From: Candidatus Kapaibacterium sp.
Lineage (GTDB): Bacteria > Bacteroidota > Ignavibacteria > Kapaibacteriales > NICIL-2
DNA: 64,000 nucleotides
Reading direction: 5' to 3'
NCBI GenBank assembly: GCA_026003495.1
Contig: BPHK01000001.1
Span: 682,001-746,000, forward strand
The notes under the pieces are model-generated. The model ran no database searches. It saw nothing but the letters and a program-made list of their open reading frames with translations, and had not been told where the DNA came from. Both the position numbers and the translations under genes were made by a program. Positions within the stretch are counted from its first letter, which is position 1, and each line of letters begins with the position of its first letter. Shown here one piece after another: positions 57,277-64,000 of this stretch.

Positions 57277-58440
57277 ATGCGTGCTTGCTGGGTAGTTCAT
57301 GCGACACTTAGTGTGGTAGCATTGTGCGTTGTGGAGGCAGATGCCCTGCCGCAGTTTAGTCTGCTCACAGGCAACCGCTGTATCAATTGCCACGTCAATG
57401 TCCAGGGCGGTGGGTTGCGGAACGATTTAGGGTGGTACGCAATGGAGAGCGTCGGGCTTCTGCAGTACGAGGACATCGGGTTAGGCGGACTCCGACCAGT
57501 GCTTTCGACCAATACGTTCGCTGGTGATCGGCTGACGGTCGGGATTGACTTCCGCCTGCAGAGTTCACGTTCGCTGCGGGATACTTCCTCCGAGCGGCGG
57601 CTCTTCCCGATGCAAGGGGCATTCTACGCATCGTACAAGCCGCTTGATTGGCTGCTTGCGGAGGGGAGCTATAATCTCGGCCGTCGTGTCTATGCGTATG
57701 CAGGACAGCAGTCATGGTCGGGGAGCATTGCAGTGCAGCCAAGTTTGGACTACCCGCAGTTGCGCATTGGTTTTTTTCAGCCCTCTATCGGCTATCGGTT
57801 CGATGATCACACGATGCTCGTTCGTCGCATTCCTGCCGGCAGTCAGGACTACCTTTTTGCGCCGAACTGGGCTGAATGGGGCGCTGAACTCAACTACTAC
57901 CGCCTCGAGTGGCTAACACTTACTGCTGGGGTCACAAGTCTTGCCGGTCTCAAGGATGCGACTCTCTCTGATGCAAGCGGCGGAACACGACCGCTTCTTT
58001 CCGAACCGAACGCACCAGCAGCTGTTGGACGCGTGCTGTTCTCCCCACGTCTGCTCCGAGAACGCCTGACAATCAATGCCGGAGGCTCAACGCTCCAGCA
58101 TCGAGAGTTTTCGCTGTGGAATGTCTTCGGCGGTATCGGCTACGCAGACGTCGCGTCAGTGATCATCGAAACGATGCAACAAACAACTCCCGGTGCGCGC
58201 ACTATCACGGCAACCTCAGCTGAGCTCATGCTCCACCTTGCCGAACCGGTGTACCTATACGCACGTGCTGAACAGGGAGAAACCGTCACCGGTTCAACTG
58301 CACTCCGACAAGAACAGTACCTTCTCGGCGTGCAAGTATTCGTACTGCCCTTTGTTGAACTGCGACCTGAGTACCGAATCATTGACTTGCCACGCTATCG
58401 TCTCAATCGCTGGACAGTCCAATTTCATGTGTTTTACTGA
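57277..58440 (+). CDS. outer-membrane beta-barrel protein with N-terminal CXXCH heme-binding motif
   Basis: A 387-residue protein with a signal peptide (HATLSVVALCVVEADA). Right after it, FSLLTGNRCINCHVNVQGGG carries a c-type heme site C35-x2-C38-H39. The remaining 330 residues are amphipathic strands with aromatic girdles (VGIDFRLQSSRSL, LRIGFFQPSIGYRFD, LFGV-like turns) ending with RWTVQFHVFY, so an OM beta-barrel is likely. A periplasmic heme attached to a barrel suggests an electron conduit or a heme-dependent porin. ATG 57277 is chosen, as upstream in-frame codons lie in the terminator region. It is followed with 0-20 base gaps by a membrane protein, YceI and Rieske genes. Confidence 0.72.
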   Translation: MRACWVVHATLSVVALCVVEADALPQFSLLTGNRCINCHVNVQGGGLRNDLGWYAMESVGLLQYEDIGLGGLRPVLSTNTFAGDRLTVGIDFRLQSSRSLRDTSSERRLFPMQGAFYASYKPLDWLLAEGSYNLGRRVYAYAGQQSWSGSIAVQPSLDYPQLRIGFFQPSIGYRFDDHTMLVRRIPAGSQDYLFAPNWAEWGAELNYYRLEWLTLTAGVTSLAGLKDATLSDASGGTRPLLSEPNAPAAVGRVLFSPRLLRERLTINAGGSTLQHREFSLWNVFGGIGYADVASVIIETMQQTTPGARTITATSAELMLHLAEPVYLYARAEQGETVTGSTALRQEQYLLGVQVFVLPFVELRPEYRIIDLPRYRLNRWTVQFHVFY

Positions 58441-58763
58441 TGCGGGACGTTAGAATGCTCGGTAAGGTCTTGATGCTGATTGCAGCAGTGCTGTTTGTTG
58501 CGACCATTGGCTGGTGGGTGTATGATTCGATTGACTATGGCAAACCGCTTGTCCTTTCGAAGACCGCGCGGGAGGTTAAGATCGTCGAACATGATCCTCT
58601 CTTCGGTCAGAAGATTGAGCGACTGGAATTGGAACCTGGGCGGTGGCTGGGGTTGTTCGATGCAACACCACCGTTCGGTGCAGTTCCCCTTTGCGGCGTG
58701 TGGCTTGGGATTGGAGCAATCGGTTGGTGGCTGCGGAAACGATCGCAAACGCATGTTCCATAA
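58440..58763 (+). CDS. small two-helix membrane protein of unknown function
   Basis: A 107-residue protein with an N-terminal helix (MLIAAVLFVATIGWWVYDSI) and a C-terminal helix (VPLCGVWLGIGAIGWWLRKR), separated by about 50 extracytoplasmic residues (ELEPGRWLGLFDATPPFG). The ATG overlaps the TGA of the barrel gene (TGATG), so it is translated together with it. No family recognised. A membrane-bound partner of the electron-transfer genes around it is a possibility from context only. Confidence 0.65.
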   Translation: MRDVRMLGKVLMLIAAVLFVATIGWWVYDSIDYGKPLVLSKTAREVKIVEHDPLFGQKIERLELEPGRWLGLFDATPPFGAVPLCGVWLGIGAIGWWLRKRSQTHVP

Positions 58764-58781
58764 CTCATCCGGAGAGACATC

Positions 58782-59402
58782 ATGGTGCGGAAACTTTCTT
58801 TTCTCCTGCTTGTCAGTCTTGCCACAGCTTGGGCAGGGGAGAAAACGTTTGTCCTGACCACTGTAGGCAAGTATCGCAACCAAGCGCAGTTTACCAGCTC
58901 GGCACCACTCGAAACAATTGTCGGCACAGCTGATGGTTTCAGCGGTCAATTTTCCCTCGATGTCACAGATTTCAAGCGTGCAGGTGGTATGGTTAGCGTG
59001 ACTGTGCGCTCGATGAAGACCGGAAACACTACGCGTGATGGCCACATGTACAGCAGCGATTGGCTCGATGCCGAGCGCTATCCAACGATCAGCTACACTC
59101 TCAAGCGGCTGGATAATCCAATCATCACGCGGGAAAGCGAGCGAACGGTCGTCAAAGCCACTGCAGTCGGAGATTTCACCATGCATGGCACGACGAAAGA
59201 ACTTCCCGCACAGGTGACGATGACATACCTTCCACGTTCCGAAAAAACGCAGAGTATCGCTGATGGCGATCTTGTGCTTGTTCAAGCTACGTTTAGCGTT
59301 CCACTGGTACAATTCGGTGTCAAAGGCAAGGGCACAATCATCGGTAGCCGTGTCGGCGAGACGATCACCGTCGAGGCAACACTGTTCGGCGTTTCCAAGT
59401 GA
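58782..59402 (+). CDS. YceI-family periplasmic protein
   Basis: A 206-residue exported lipocalin-like protein. Signal peptide SFLLLVSLATAWAGE; YceI signatures are seen in ETIVGTADGFSGQFSLDVTD, SMKTGNTTRDGHMYSSDWLD (family HMRSPDWF-like), YPTISYTLKR and GDFTMHGTTKEL. YceI proteins bind isoprenoid quinones or similar hydrophobic molecules. Here the gene sits between the small membrane protein and a Rieske gene, which fits a quinone-related electron-transfer role. The final codons overlap the possible GTG start of the next gene. Confidence 0.9.
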   Translation: MVRKLSFLLLVSLATAWAGEKTFVLTTVGKYRNQAQFTSSAPLETIVGTADGFSGQFSLDVTDFKRAGGMVSVTVRSMKTGNTTRDGHMYSSDWLDAERYPTISYTLKRLDNPIITRESERTVVKATAVGDFTMHGTTKELPAQVTMTYLPRSEKTQSIADGDLVLVQATFSVPLVQFGVKGKGTIIGSRVGETITVEATLFGVSK

Positions 59403-59431
59403 GGTTGTTCCACCATTCGTTCGAGTTGGCG

Positions 59432-59917
59432 ATGTCCACGAAGTGCGATCGCCGTCGTGGTGAGTTTTTGCTCAGTGCGGCGGCAAGTATCGGTGCAGTT
59501 CTCTCCGCAAGCGCACTTGCATCCCTGATTGCAGGGTGCGAGAGCGACACAACGAAGCCGTCTACGACGGGGCAGATGGTGCAATTCGATGTAAGCACCG
59601 AACCTGCGTTGGCAAATGTTGGAGGCGTTGTCAAGCGCACGTTCGGTTCGAATAACGGCGGGATGCCAGTGTTCATCGTCCGGATGGGAGAAACAAGCTT
59701 CGTTGTTCTCTCTTCCCGATGTTCACATGATGAGTGTGAGGTAGGCTTACCGGCGCAGCAGAATGGAGCGCTGGTTTGTCCGTGTCATCGTGCTGAATTC
59801 GATCCGAAGACAGGCACGCAGACAAAGCCGCCATCAGGGCGTGGGCCGACGGGGCCTCTTCAGCGGTTCAGCGCGACGTTCGACCCGCAGACAAATATCC
59901 TGGCGATCACCTTCTAA
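59432..59917 (+). CDS. Rieske [2Fe-2S] protein, exported
   Basis: A 161-residue Rieske protein. The N-terminus CDRRRGEFLLSAAASIGAVL, ending SLIAGCES, combines an Arg-Arg Tat-like motif and a lipobox-like Cys, so it is probably exported folded and perhaps lipid-anchored. Cluster ligands: LSSRCSHDECEVGLP (Cys-x-His) and CPCHRAEFDPKTG (Cys-x2-His), followed by the Pro/Gly loop GPLQRFSATFD. ATG 59432 is preferred; GTG 59399 would overlap the YceI stop as GTGA and add MRLFHHSFELA. With YceI and the CXXCH barrel it suggests a chain from quinone to the outer membrane. Confidence 0.88.
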   Translation: MSTKCDRRRGEFLLSAAASIGAVLSASALASLIAGCESDTTKPSTTGQMVQFDVSTEPALANVGGVVKRTFGSNNGGMPVFIVRMGETSFVVLSSRCSHDECEVGLPAQQNGALVCPCHRAEFDPKTGTQTKPPSGRGPTGPLQRFSATFDPQTNILAITF

Positions 59918-59949
59918 GACCTAAAACAGAACGTTTTTCGGAAACAGTG

Positions 59950-59976
59950 GCGGCACTATCATCGCGATAGTGCCGC
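59950..59976. terminator. bidirectional hairpin between Rieske and FmdB genes
   Basis: GCGGCACTATC (59950-59960) and GATAGTGCCGC (59966-59976) make a perfect 11-bp stem with a 5-base loop between two convergent genes (stops at 59917 and 60008). No long T-run is present on the + side; the - side is more T-rich. Confidence 0.7.
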
Positions 59977-60007
59977 ATGCAACGATAAAGCCCGCCTCGA
60001 ATGAGCA

Positions 60008-60292
60008 TTAGTCGGTATTGCTACAGCCGCAGGTGCTGTTCGAGCAGGAGGCAGAAGATTTGCTCGACTCAGCAGTGCTGCTACTGCGTTTGTAGTCGGT
60101 GATATAGAAGCCGCTGCCATTGAAGATCAGCCCTGCGCCGCCGCTAATGAGGCGCTCAACCTTTCCTTGTCCCTTTGCAGTTGGGTGAGAGCACGCGGTC
60201 TCCGCACAGTGCTCCAGCGGTGCTGCGCTGATGGGCTGGAAAACTTCGAACGTTTGTCCACAGGTTGTGCAGCGATAGGCATAGGTTGGCAT
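60008..60292 (-). CDS. FmdB-family zinc-ribbon protein
   Basis: A 94-residue protein beginning MPTYAYRCTTCGQTFEVFQ, the typical FmdB/CxxC_CxxC_SSSS zinc ribbon with Cys pairs CTTC (8-11) and CAETAC. The middle (GKVERLISGGAGLIFNGSGF, YITDYK) is also family-typical. The C-terminal tail is Ser-rich then Cys-rich (SASCSNSTCGCSNTD), an unusual ending with three extra Cys. Function of the family is largely regulatory or unknown. ATG 60292 is chosen over upstream codons reaching 60319. Confidence 0.85.
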   Translation of the reverse strand: MPTYAYRCTTCGQTFEVFQPISAAPLEHCAETACSHPTAKGQGKVERLISGGAGLIFNGSGFYITDYKRSSSTAESSKSSASCSNSTCGCSNTD

Positions 60293-60387
60293 AGGTTGCA
60301 ACTCACCAACGTTGAACATAAACCGGTTGCAATAGTCGAATAGCGGCGTGCTTTCGTGTAGAGGAGTGTTTCTGCACCCAGGAGGAG

Positions 60388-60462
60388 TGGGCTGTAGAGG
60401 ATTCGAACCTCTGACCTCTACTGTGTGAAAGTAGCGCTCTGAACCAGCTGAGCTAACAGCCC
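60388..60462 (-). tRNA. tRNA-Val (anticodon CAC)
   Basis: On the minus strand: acceptor GGGCTGT pairs with ACAGCCC; D arm GCTC...GAGC; anticodon arm CTACT-TTCACAC-AGTAG gives anticodon CAC (reads GUG); T arm AGAGG-TTCGAAT-CCTCT. The 3' CCA is not encoded. With the TAC tRNA at 41054 the window has two Val isoacceptors. Confidence 0.9.
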
Positions 60463-60469
60463 GCGGGCG

Positions 60470-60477
60470 CGAAAATA
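60470..60477 (-). promoter_or_regulatory. candidate -10 element (TATTTTCG) of the tRNA-Val gene
   Basis: Read on the minus strand, TATTTTCG ends 7 bases before the tRNA 5' end. It differs at one position from TAnnTTTG. The -33 partner is not clear. Confidence 0.4.
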
Positions 60478-60548
60478 CGGCGCATGAAAGAAACGAAGGG
60501 CTTCCTCCAAGTTGGGGGAAGCCCTCACCACGGAACGCCGGCTATGCG

Positions 60549-61388
60549 CTATCGGCGCCGACCGCGACCCTTGCAGGGATCTTTGCCTGCGAGCCATTCT
60601 TGCCAAGTCGCTAGTTGCTCTGGTGTCAAGATCGAAGCAACGTTATTCAAGAACTGCTGATAGTTCGCATCAAGCTGCGGCTGGATCTGATCCATGAGCG
60701 CCTTCCGTGCTTGTGCAATTTGATCGAGTGCGGCTTTCAATTGCGCGCGTGCATCGGCGGTCGAATCAATGATCGCTTTCCGTGCGTTTTGGAAGTCCTG
60801 CGCAAGCTGGCGGAGTGCGGCACGTGCGTCATCGCGGCTCATCCCACCGGACCGCACAAGCTTGCGGATCGAATCTACCTGTGCCCGGAACTGGCGATAG
60901 AGGGCTATAAGTTCTTCCCGCTGGCTGGCAGTTGCTTGGCGATAGGCTTCCCACGCGGCTTGCTCTTGCTGGCGCAGTGCTGCAAGCTGGTCTTCGATGC
61001 TTGCCATCACCGCACGATTGGCAGAATCGAGCTGCGCCTGAAATTGGCGAATCTGCGCCATCTGCTCTGGGGTCAGTCCCAGGCAGGGCAGTGGGAGCGG
61101 ACGCATGCGGTTTCCCTTGTCTGGGCGTCGGAGACTGTCAGAATCATGTTCGTCTCCGTTTGGGCCGACGGGAGGAGTCAATGGCAGCGCGTCGTTGTCC
61201 TCCTGTTGCCACTGCTCGATGGGTTGGTTCGATACCAACAGCGTTGCTGCCACTTCATCGCTGGTGCCCAGTGTTGGGGAAGTTGCGATGTCGCCTGACG
61301 ACGAGCAACTGGATAGAAGGAGCGGAACAATTGCTGCACAAAGCGCTGCGGCACTGAGCCACAGTCTGCGCATCTGCGAACTTCTCAT
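60549..61388 (-). CDS. lipoprotein with helical Spy/CpxP-like (LTxxQ) segments
   Basis: A 279-residue protein. The N-terminus RRLWLSAAALCAAIVPLLLS, then SCSSS is a lipoprotein signal with a Cys in LLSSC. An acidic, Pro-rich stretch (about 60-105) is followed by about 150 residues of Gln/Arg/Ala-rich helix with LTPEQMAQIRQFQAQ at its start and ILTPEQLATWQEWLAGK near the end, the LTxxQ pattern of Spy/CpxP/Zra-type periplasmic chaperones. The tail ends in a basic RGRRR. ATG 61388 is chosen over 61415; ATG 61373 is also possible. A metal- or stress-related periplasmic role is a guess from the motif. Confidence 0.7.
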   Translation of the reverse strand: MRSSQMRRLWLSAAALCAAIVPLLLSSCSSSGDIATSPTLGTSDEVAATLLVSNQPIEQWQQEDNDALPLTPPVGPNGDEHDSDSLRRPDKGNRMRPLPLPCLGLTPEQMAQIRQFQAQLDSANRAVMASIEDQLAALRQQEQAAWEAYRQATASQREELIALYRQFRAQVDSIRKLVRSGGMSRDDARAALRQLAQDFQNARKAIIDSTADARAQLKAALDQIAQARKALMDQIQPQLDANYQQFLNNVASILTPEQLATWQEWLAGKDPCKGRGRRR

Positions 61389-61546
61389 AGCTAGAGAAAA
61401 TTGTTGGTGGAACATATCCGTTGAACGCGATTGCGTTCGTTAGACTCGGCAGCAGTAACACACGGTTGAAGGAGGGAGTAACAGCAGGCAAAAAATTTTT
61501 CCTGGCGGTTGTTGCAAAGGTTACCTCTGCCGGATTCAGCGTGCTG

Positions 61547-61554
61547 TATATTCG
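61547..61554 (+). promoter_or_regulatory. candidate -10 element TATATTCG before the carboxylate-amine ligase
   Basis: Same octamer as at 11517, 31 bases before ATG 61585. It lies in the divergent gap with the lipoprotein gene (61389-61584), which contains nothing else recognisable. Confidence 0.35.
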
Positions 61555-61584
61555 TCCCTGAGGGATTTACCGTCGCCAGTTGCC

Positions 61585-62844
61585 ATGAGAGCCACCGATG
61601 CATTTGCCGCGCCAATGGCTGCATCAAATCCTGATGCGCCCCCATCGCTCACTGTTGGGATTGAGGAAGAGTACATGGTGCTCGATCCACAGAGTTTCGA
61701 CTTGCGCTCGCACATTGACATGGAGCTCATTTCCAAAGGGCGCATGGTGCTGCACGAGCACGTCAAGCCTGAAATGCACGGCTCGATGCTCGAGGTCGGC
61801 ACGGGTGTTTGTCGCACGATCCAAGAAGCTCATTTCGAGATTGTCAAAATTCGTTCGATCATCGCACACATTGCCAAGCAAAACGGGCTTCTGATCGGCG
61901 CAGCGTCGACGCACCCTTTCGCGCGGTGGCAGGACCAGCCGATTTATCCCGATGAGCATTACCAAAACGTCGTTCGCGACATGCAAATGCTCGCGCGATC
62001 GCTCCTGATTTTCGGTATGCACGTCCACATCGGCATCGAAAATCGCGAGACCCAAATTCAAATCATGAACGTTATCCGCTACTTCCTGCCACACTTACTC
62101 TGCATCTCGACAAACTCGCCCTTCTGGATGGGCATGGAAACTGGGCTGATGTCGTATCGCTCGAAACTGTTCGAGCGCTTCCCACGCACAGGAATCCCCG
62201 ATTATTTCAGCAGCTGGGCGCAGTTCGAAAGCTATGTGGAAATCCTCATGCGAACTGGCTGCATTGATAATCCGAAGAAAATTTGGTGGGATGTCCGGCC
62301 GCATCCGAAATTCCCCACCCTGGAGATCCGAGTCTGCGATCTTCCGATGCGGGTTGATGAGACCATCGCAATTGCAGCGCTCATCCAGGCAATTGTGGCA
62401 AAGCTCTACAAGCTCTTTGCGAAAAATCTCACGTTCAGAGTCTATCCGCGCATCCTGTTGGTGGAGAACAAATGGCGCGCTGTTCGCTACGGCCTCGAAG
62501 GCAAGCTCATTGACTTTGGGAAGCAAAAAGAACTGCCAGCGCCAGATCTGATTCGCGAGCTCATCGAGTTTGTTGACGATGTTGTCGATGAACTCGGGAC
62601 ACGCCGGTACATCGAGTACATCTACCAAATTCTCGAGATGGGCTCCGGAGCGCAGCGTCAACTCCGAGTCTGGCGAGAGACAAACTCATTCGAAGCAGTA
62701 GCGCGCTACATCCATGAGGAAACGATGATTGGGTTACTCCAGGACGTCAGTCCCTACCTTGTTGCCACAACGCTTCGCCCACCATCACCAGAAGCAGTGC
62801 AGGAAAAGCTGCAGTCCATTACCAAGCCTGACGATCTGCTGTGA
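61585..62844 (+). CDS. carboxylate-amine ligase, YbdK / glutamate-cysteine ligase GCS2 family
   Basis: A 419-residue ATP-dependent ligase of the GCS2 family. Signatures: LTVGIEEEYMVLDPQSFDLR (metal-binding Glu run), VKPEMHGSMLEVGTGVC, ASTHPFARWQDQPI, FGMHVHIGIEN, TNSPFWMGMETGLMSYRSKL and IWWDVRPHPKFPTLEIRVCD. Some members of this group make gamma-glutamylcysteine; others ligate different amines, so the substrate is uncertain. ATG 61585 precedes about 20 variable residues; ATG 61615 is an alternative. The stop overlaps xthA by GTGA. Confidence 0.92.
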   Translation: MRATDAFAAPMAASNPDAPPSLTVGIEEEYMVLDPQSFDLRSHIDMELISKGRMVLHEHVKPEMHGSMLEVGTGVCRTIQEAHFEIVKIRSIIAHIAKQNGLLIGAASTHPFARWQDQPIYPDEHYQNVVRDMQMLARSLLIFGMHVHIGIENRETQIQIMNVIRYFLPHLLCISTNSPFWMGMETGLMSYRSKLFERFPRTGIPDYFSSWAQFESYVEILMRTGCIDNPKKIWWDVRPHPKFPTLEIRVCDLPMRVDETIAIAALIQAIVAKLYKLFAKNLTFRVYPRILLVENKWRAVRYGLEGKLIDFGKQKELPAPDLIRELIEFVDDVVDELGTRRYIEYIYQILEMGSGAQRQLRVWRETNSFEAVARYIHEETMIGLLQDVSPYLVATTLRPPSPEAVQEKLQSITKPDDLL

Positions 62845-63656
62845 GGCTGAAGATCGTCACGTGGAACGTCAACGGTTTGCGCTCTGCATACCGGCAGGGG
62901 CTGCGATCCTACATTGAGCGGGAGCGTCCGCATGTACTCTGCCTCCAGGAAATCCGAGCCGATCCGCAGCAACTCGATGCGGATATGCATCCACCGAGCA
63001 TGTATCACGAGCTTTATGCACCTTCGCGCGTACGGAAAGGGTATAGTGGTGTGGCAATCTTTTCGCGCCTTGCGCCGGACACGATCACCGAGGGCATTGG
63101 GGTTGAGCAATTTGATCAGGAAGGTCGCTTGCTCCGAGCCGATTTCGGCTCGTTGACCGTCGTCAGCGTTTACTGCCCGAAGGGATATAGTCCCGATGAT
63201 GCGCGGAGCGATCCAGGGAAAATCGAACGTCTCCACTACAAGCTCGCCTTCTACGATGCACTCGCGCGCTACGTCCGCTCGTTGCACAGCCAAGGACGGC
63301 ACGTTGTGCTCAGCGGAGATTTCAACACCGCTCACCGCGAGCTGGACCTTGCACGCCCGAAGGAAAATGAACGCACCAGTGGCTTTTTACCTGAGGAACG
63401 TGCTGCGTTCGATCGTTTGCTTGCAACGGGGCTTGTTGATGCCTTCCGAGTGTTCGTACACGAGGGTGGGCACTACACATGGTGGAGCCAGCGTCGCGGT
63501 GCTCGGCAGCGGAATATCGGTTGGCGAATTGATTATCACTTAGTCTCCTCGTCGCTTGTTCCATTTCTCAAGGCTGCGTACCTTCAGCCAGACGTTCTCG
63601 GCAGCGATCACTGCCCTGCGGTCATCGAGCTCGATAGTGCAGCGGTCAAGCAGTAG
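62841..63656 (+). CDS. xthA: exodeoxyribonuclease III
   Basis: A 271-residue AP endonuclease/3'-5' exonuclease of the base-excision repair pathway. Motifs: KIVTWNVNGLRSAYRQGL, VLCLQEIRAD (catalytic Glu), GYSGVAIFSR, VVSVYCPKGYSPDDARSDPG, RHVVLSGDFNTAHRELDLAR (Asp-x-Asn), IGWRIDYHLVSSSL and DVLGSDHCPAVIEL (catalytic Asp-His). The GTG start overlaps the preceding gene by 4 bases. polA follows 55 bases later, so repair enzymes are neighbours here. Confidence 0.95.
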   Translation: MRLKIVTWNVNGLRSAYRQGLRSYIERERPHVLCLQEIRADPQQLDADMHPPSMYHELYAPSRVRKGYSGVAIFSRLAPDTITEGIGVEQFDQEGRLLRADFGSLTVVSVYCPKGYSPDDARSDPGKIERLHYKLAFYDALARYVRSLHSQGRHVVLSGDFNTAHRELDLARPKENERTSGFLPEERAAFDRLLATGLVDAFRVFVHEGGHYTWWSQRRGARQRNIGWRIDYHLVSSSLVPFLKAAYLQPDVLGSDHCPAVIELDSAAVKQ

Positions 63657-63690
63657 CTGCGCTACTGCGCATCTGCTCTTGCTGGCAATC

Positions 63691-63707
63691 GCAAATCGGT
63701 AATTTGC
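63691..63707. promoter_or_regulatory. small palindrome just before polA
   Basis: GCAAAT (63691-63696) and ATTTGC (63702-63707) form a 6-bp dyad with a 5-base centre, ending 4 bases before the polA ATG. It could be a regulatory hairpin over the ribosome-binding region, or chance. Confidence 0.2.
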
Positions 63708-63711
63708 AGCT

Positions 63712-64000
63712 ATGGAACCAGCGCTCTACTTGCTCGATGCGATGTCGCTTGTCTTCCGCGCCTACTACGCAATGATGCGGAGCGGCCGTTCGCTTCAATC
63801 GCCTAATGGAGAGCCAACAGGAGCGGTCTTCGGCTATACCGCGATGCTTACGGCGCTGCTGGAGCGGTATAGCCCTGAGTACATTGCCAGCGTCTTCGAT
63901 ACACGCGAGCCAACACATCGCCATGATGCATTCGCCGACTACAAGGCGCACCGCCAACCATTTCCGGAAGAGCTTGTTCCACAACTGGAGCGAATCAAAC
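63712..64000 (+). CDS. polA: DNA polymerase I, N-terminal 5'-3' exonuclease part (3' end outside window)
   Basis: The first 96 codons are visible. YLLDAMSLVFRAYYAMMRSG, then PTGAVFGYTAMLTALLERY, and FDTREPTHRHDAFADYKAHR with QPFPEELVPQLERIK follow the flap/5'-exonuclease N-terminus of Pol I (family pattern L-x-D-G/A...RAFYA, FD, T-x-RH, YK-x-x-R). Gene-edge truncation is due to the window, not to a lesion. A stand-alone 5'-3' exonuclease is not excluded, as the polymerase part lies outside. It follows xthA on the same strand. Confidence 0.88.
   Translation, partial: MEPALYLLDAMSLVFRAYYAMMRSGRSLQSPNGEPTGAVFGYTAMLTALLERYSPEYIASVFDTREPTHRHDAFADYKAHRQPFPEELVPQLERIK

Overview
The window is a gene-dense chromosomal segment of a Gram-negative member of the Bacteroidota/Chlorobi (FCB) superphylum, most likely a Kapabacteria- or Ignavibacteria-like lineage. 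This is inferred from several things seen together: three large secreted proteins with C-terminal type IX secretion (T9SS) sorting tails, a DUF4835 (PorD-type) protein beside OM beta-barrels, a HmuY-like lipoprotein, a DUF4175-like coiled-coil protein, a cysteine-free Bacteroidota-type Mrp ATPase, tRNAs without encoded CCA, and promoters of the Bacteroidota form TTTG-N19/20-TAnnTTTG. Most genes are on the + strand, packed with ATGA/GTGA overlaps. I see no insertion sequence, prophage, CRISPR array or integrase.

Layout. 1-8.7 kb: tail of a coiled-coil protein, a small OM protein, then a surface-polysaccharide operon (WecB, SLBB export protein, undecaprenyl-phosphate sugar-1-phosphate transferase, a frameshifted polyprenol-phosphate mannosyltransferase, and a GT2 glycosyltransferase fused to a degenerate sugar-phosphate transferase). 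8.7-14.8 kb: AccA, an RsuA-like protein lacking the catalytic Asp, a Nudix hydrolase, ribosomal protein S1, a FlgD-Ig-like secreted protein, and a TIGR01777 epimerase. 14.8-18.5 kb: two minus-strand OM beta-barrel genes divergent from a DUF4835 gene. 18.5-25 kb: an RNA/nucleotide cluster (beta-CASP MBL protein, a MutT-TadA fusion, RsmI, Tmk), proline dehydrogenase, RfbB and a SAM hydrolase. 25-30 kb: a probable heme/iron acquisition locus (TonB receptor behind two DNA dyads, an IsdG-type heme monooxygenase with conserved Asn/Trp/His, a convergent MarR regulator, a TolB-like propeller, and a HmuY lipoprotein with a frameshift). 30-34.7 kb: orphan PaaA, a NatAB-type ABC exporter, orphan HpnE. 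34.7-39.5 kb: two T9SS cargo proteins. 39.6-45.8 kb: housekeeping genes (Mrp, NfuA-like protein, tRNA-Val, L31, S18, DnaA, FtsH). 46-57.2 kb: one gene for a 3728-residue secreted protein with about 20 Ig-like repeats. 57.3-60.3 kb: a CXXCH-bearing OM barrel, membrane protein, YceI and Rieske genes that look like an electron-transfer operon, then an FmdB zinc ribbon. 60.4-64 kb: tRNA-Val, a Spy-like lipoprotein, a YbdK-type carboxylate-amine ligase, XthA and the start of PolA.

How they fit together: the chromosome mixes information-processing genes with a surface programme (polysaccharide export, T9SS cargo, heme capture, OM electron transfer). The most unusual items are the MutT-TadA fusion, two enzyme paralogues that have lost catalytic residues (RsuA-like and sugar-phosphate-transferase-like), the compact heme locus with its paired dyads, and the CXXCH barrel/YceI/Rieske operon. 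Two conserved genes carry single-base frameshifts that could be sequencing errors or real lesions.
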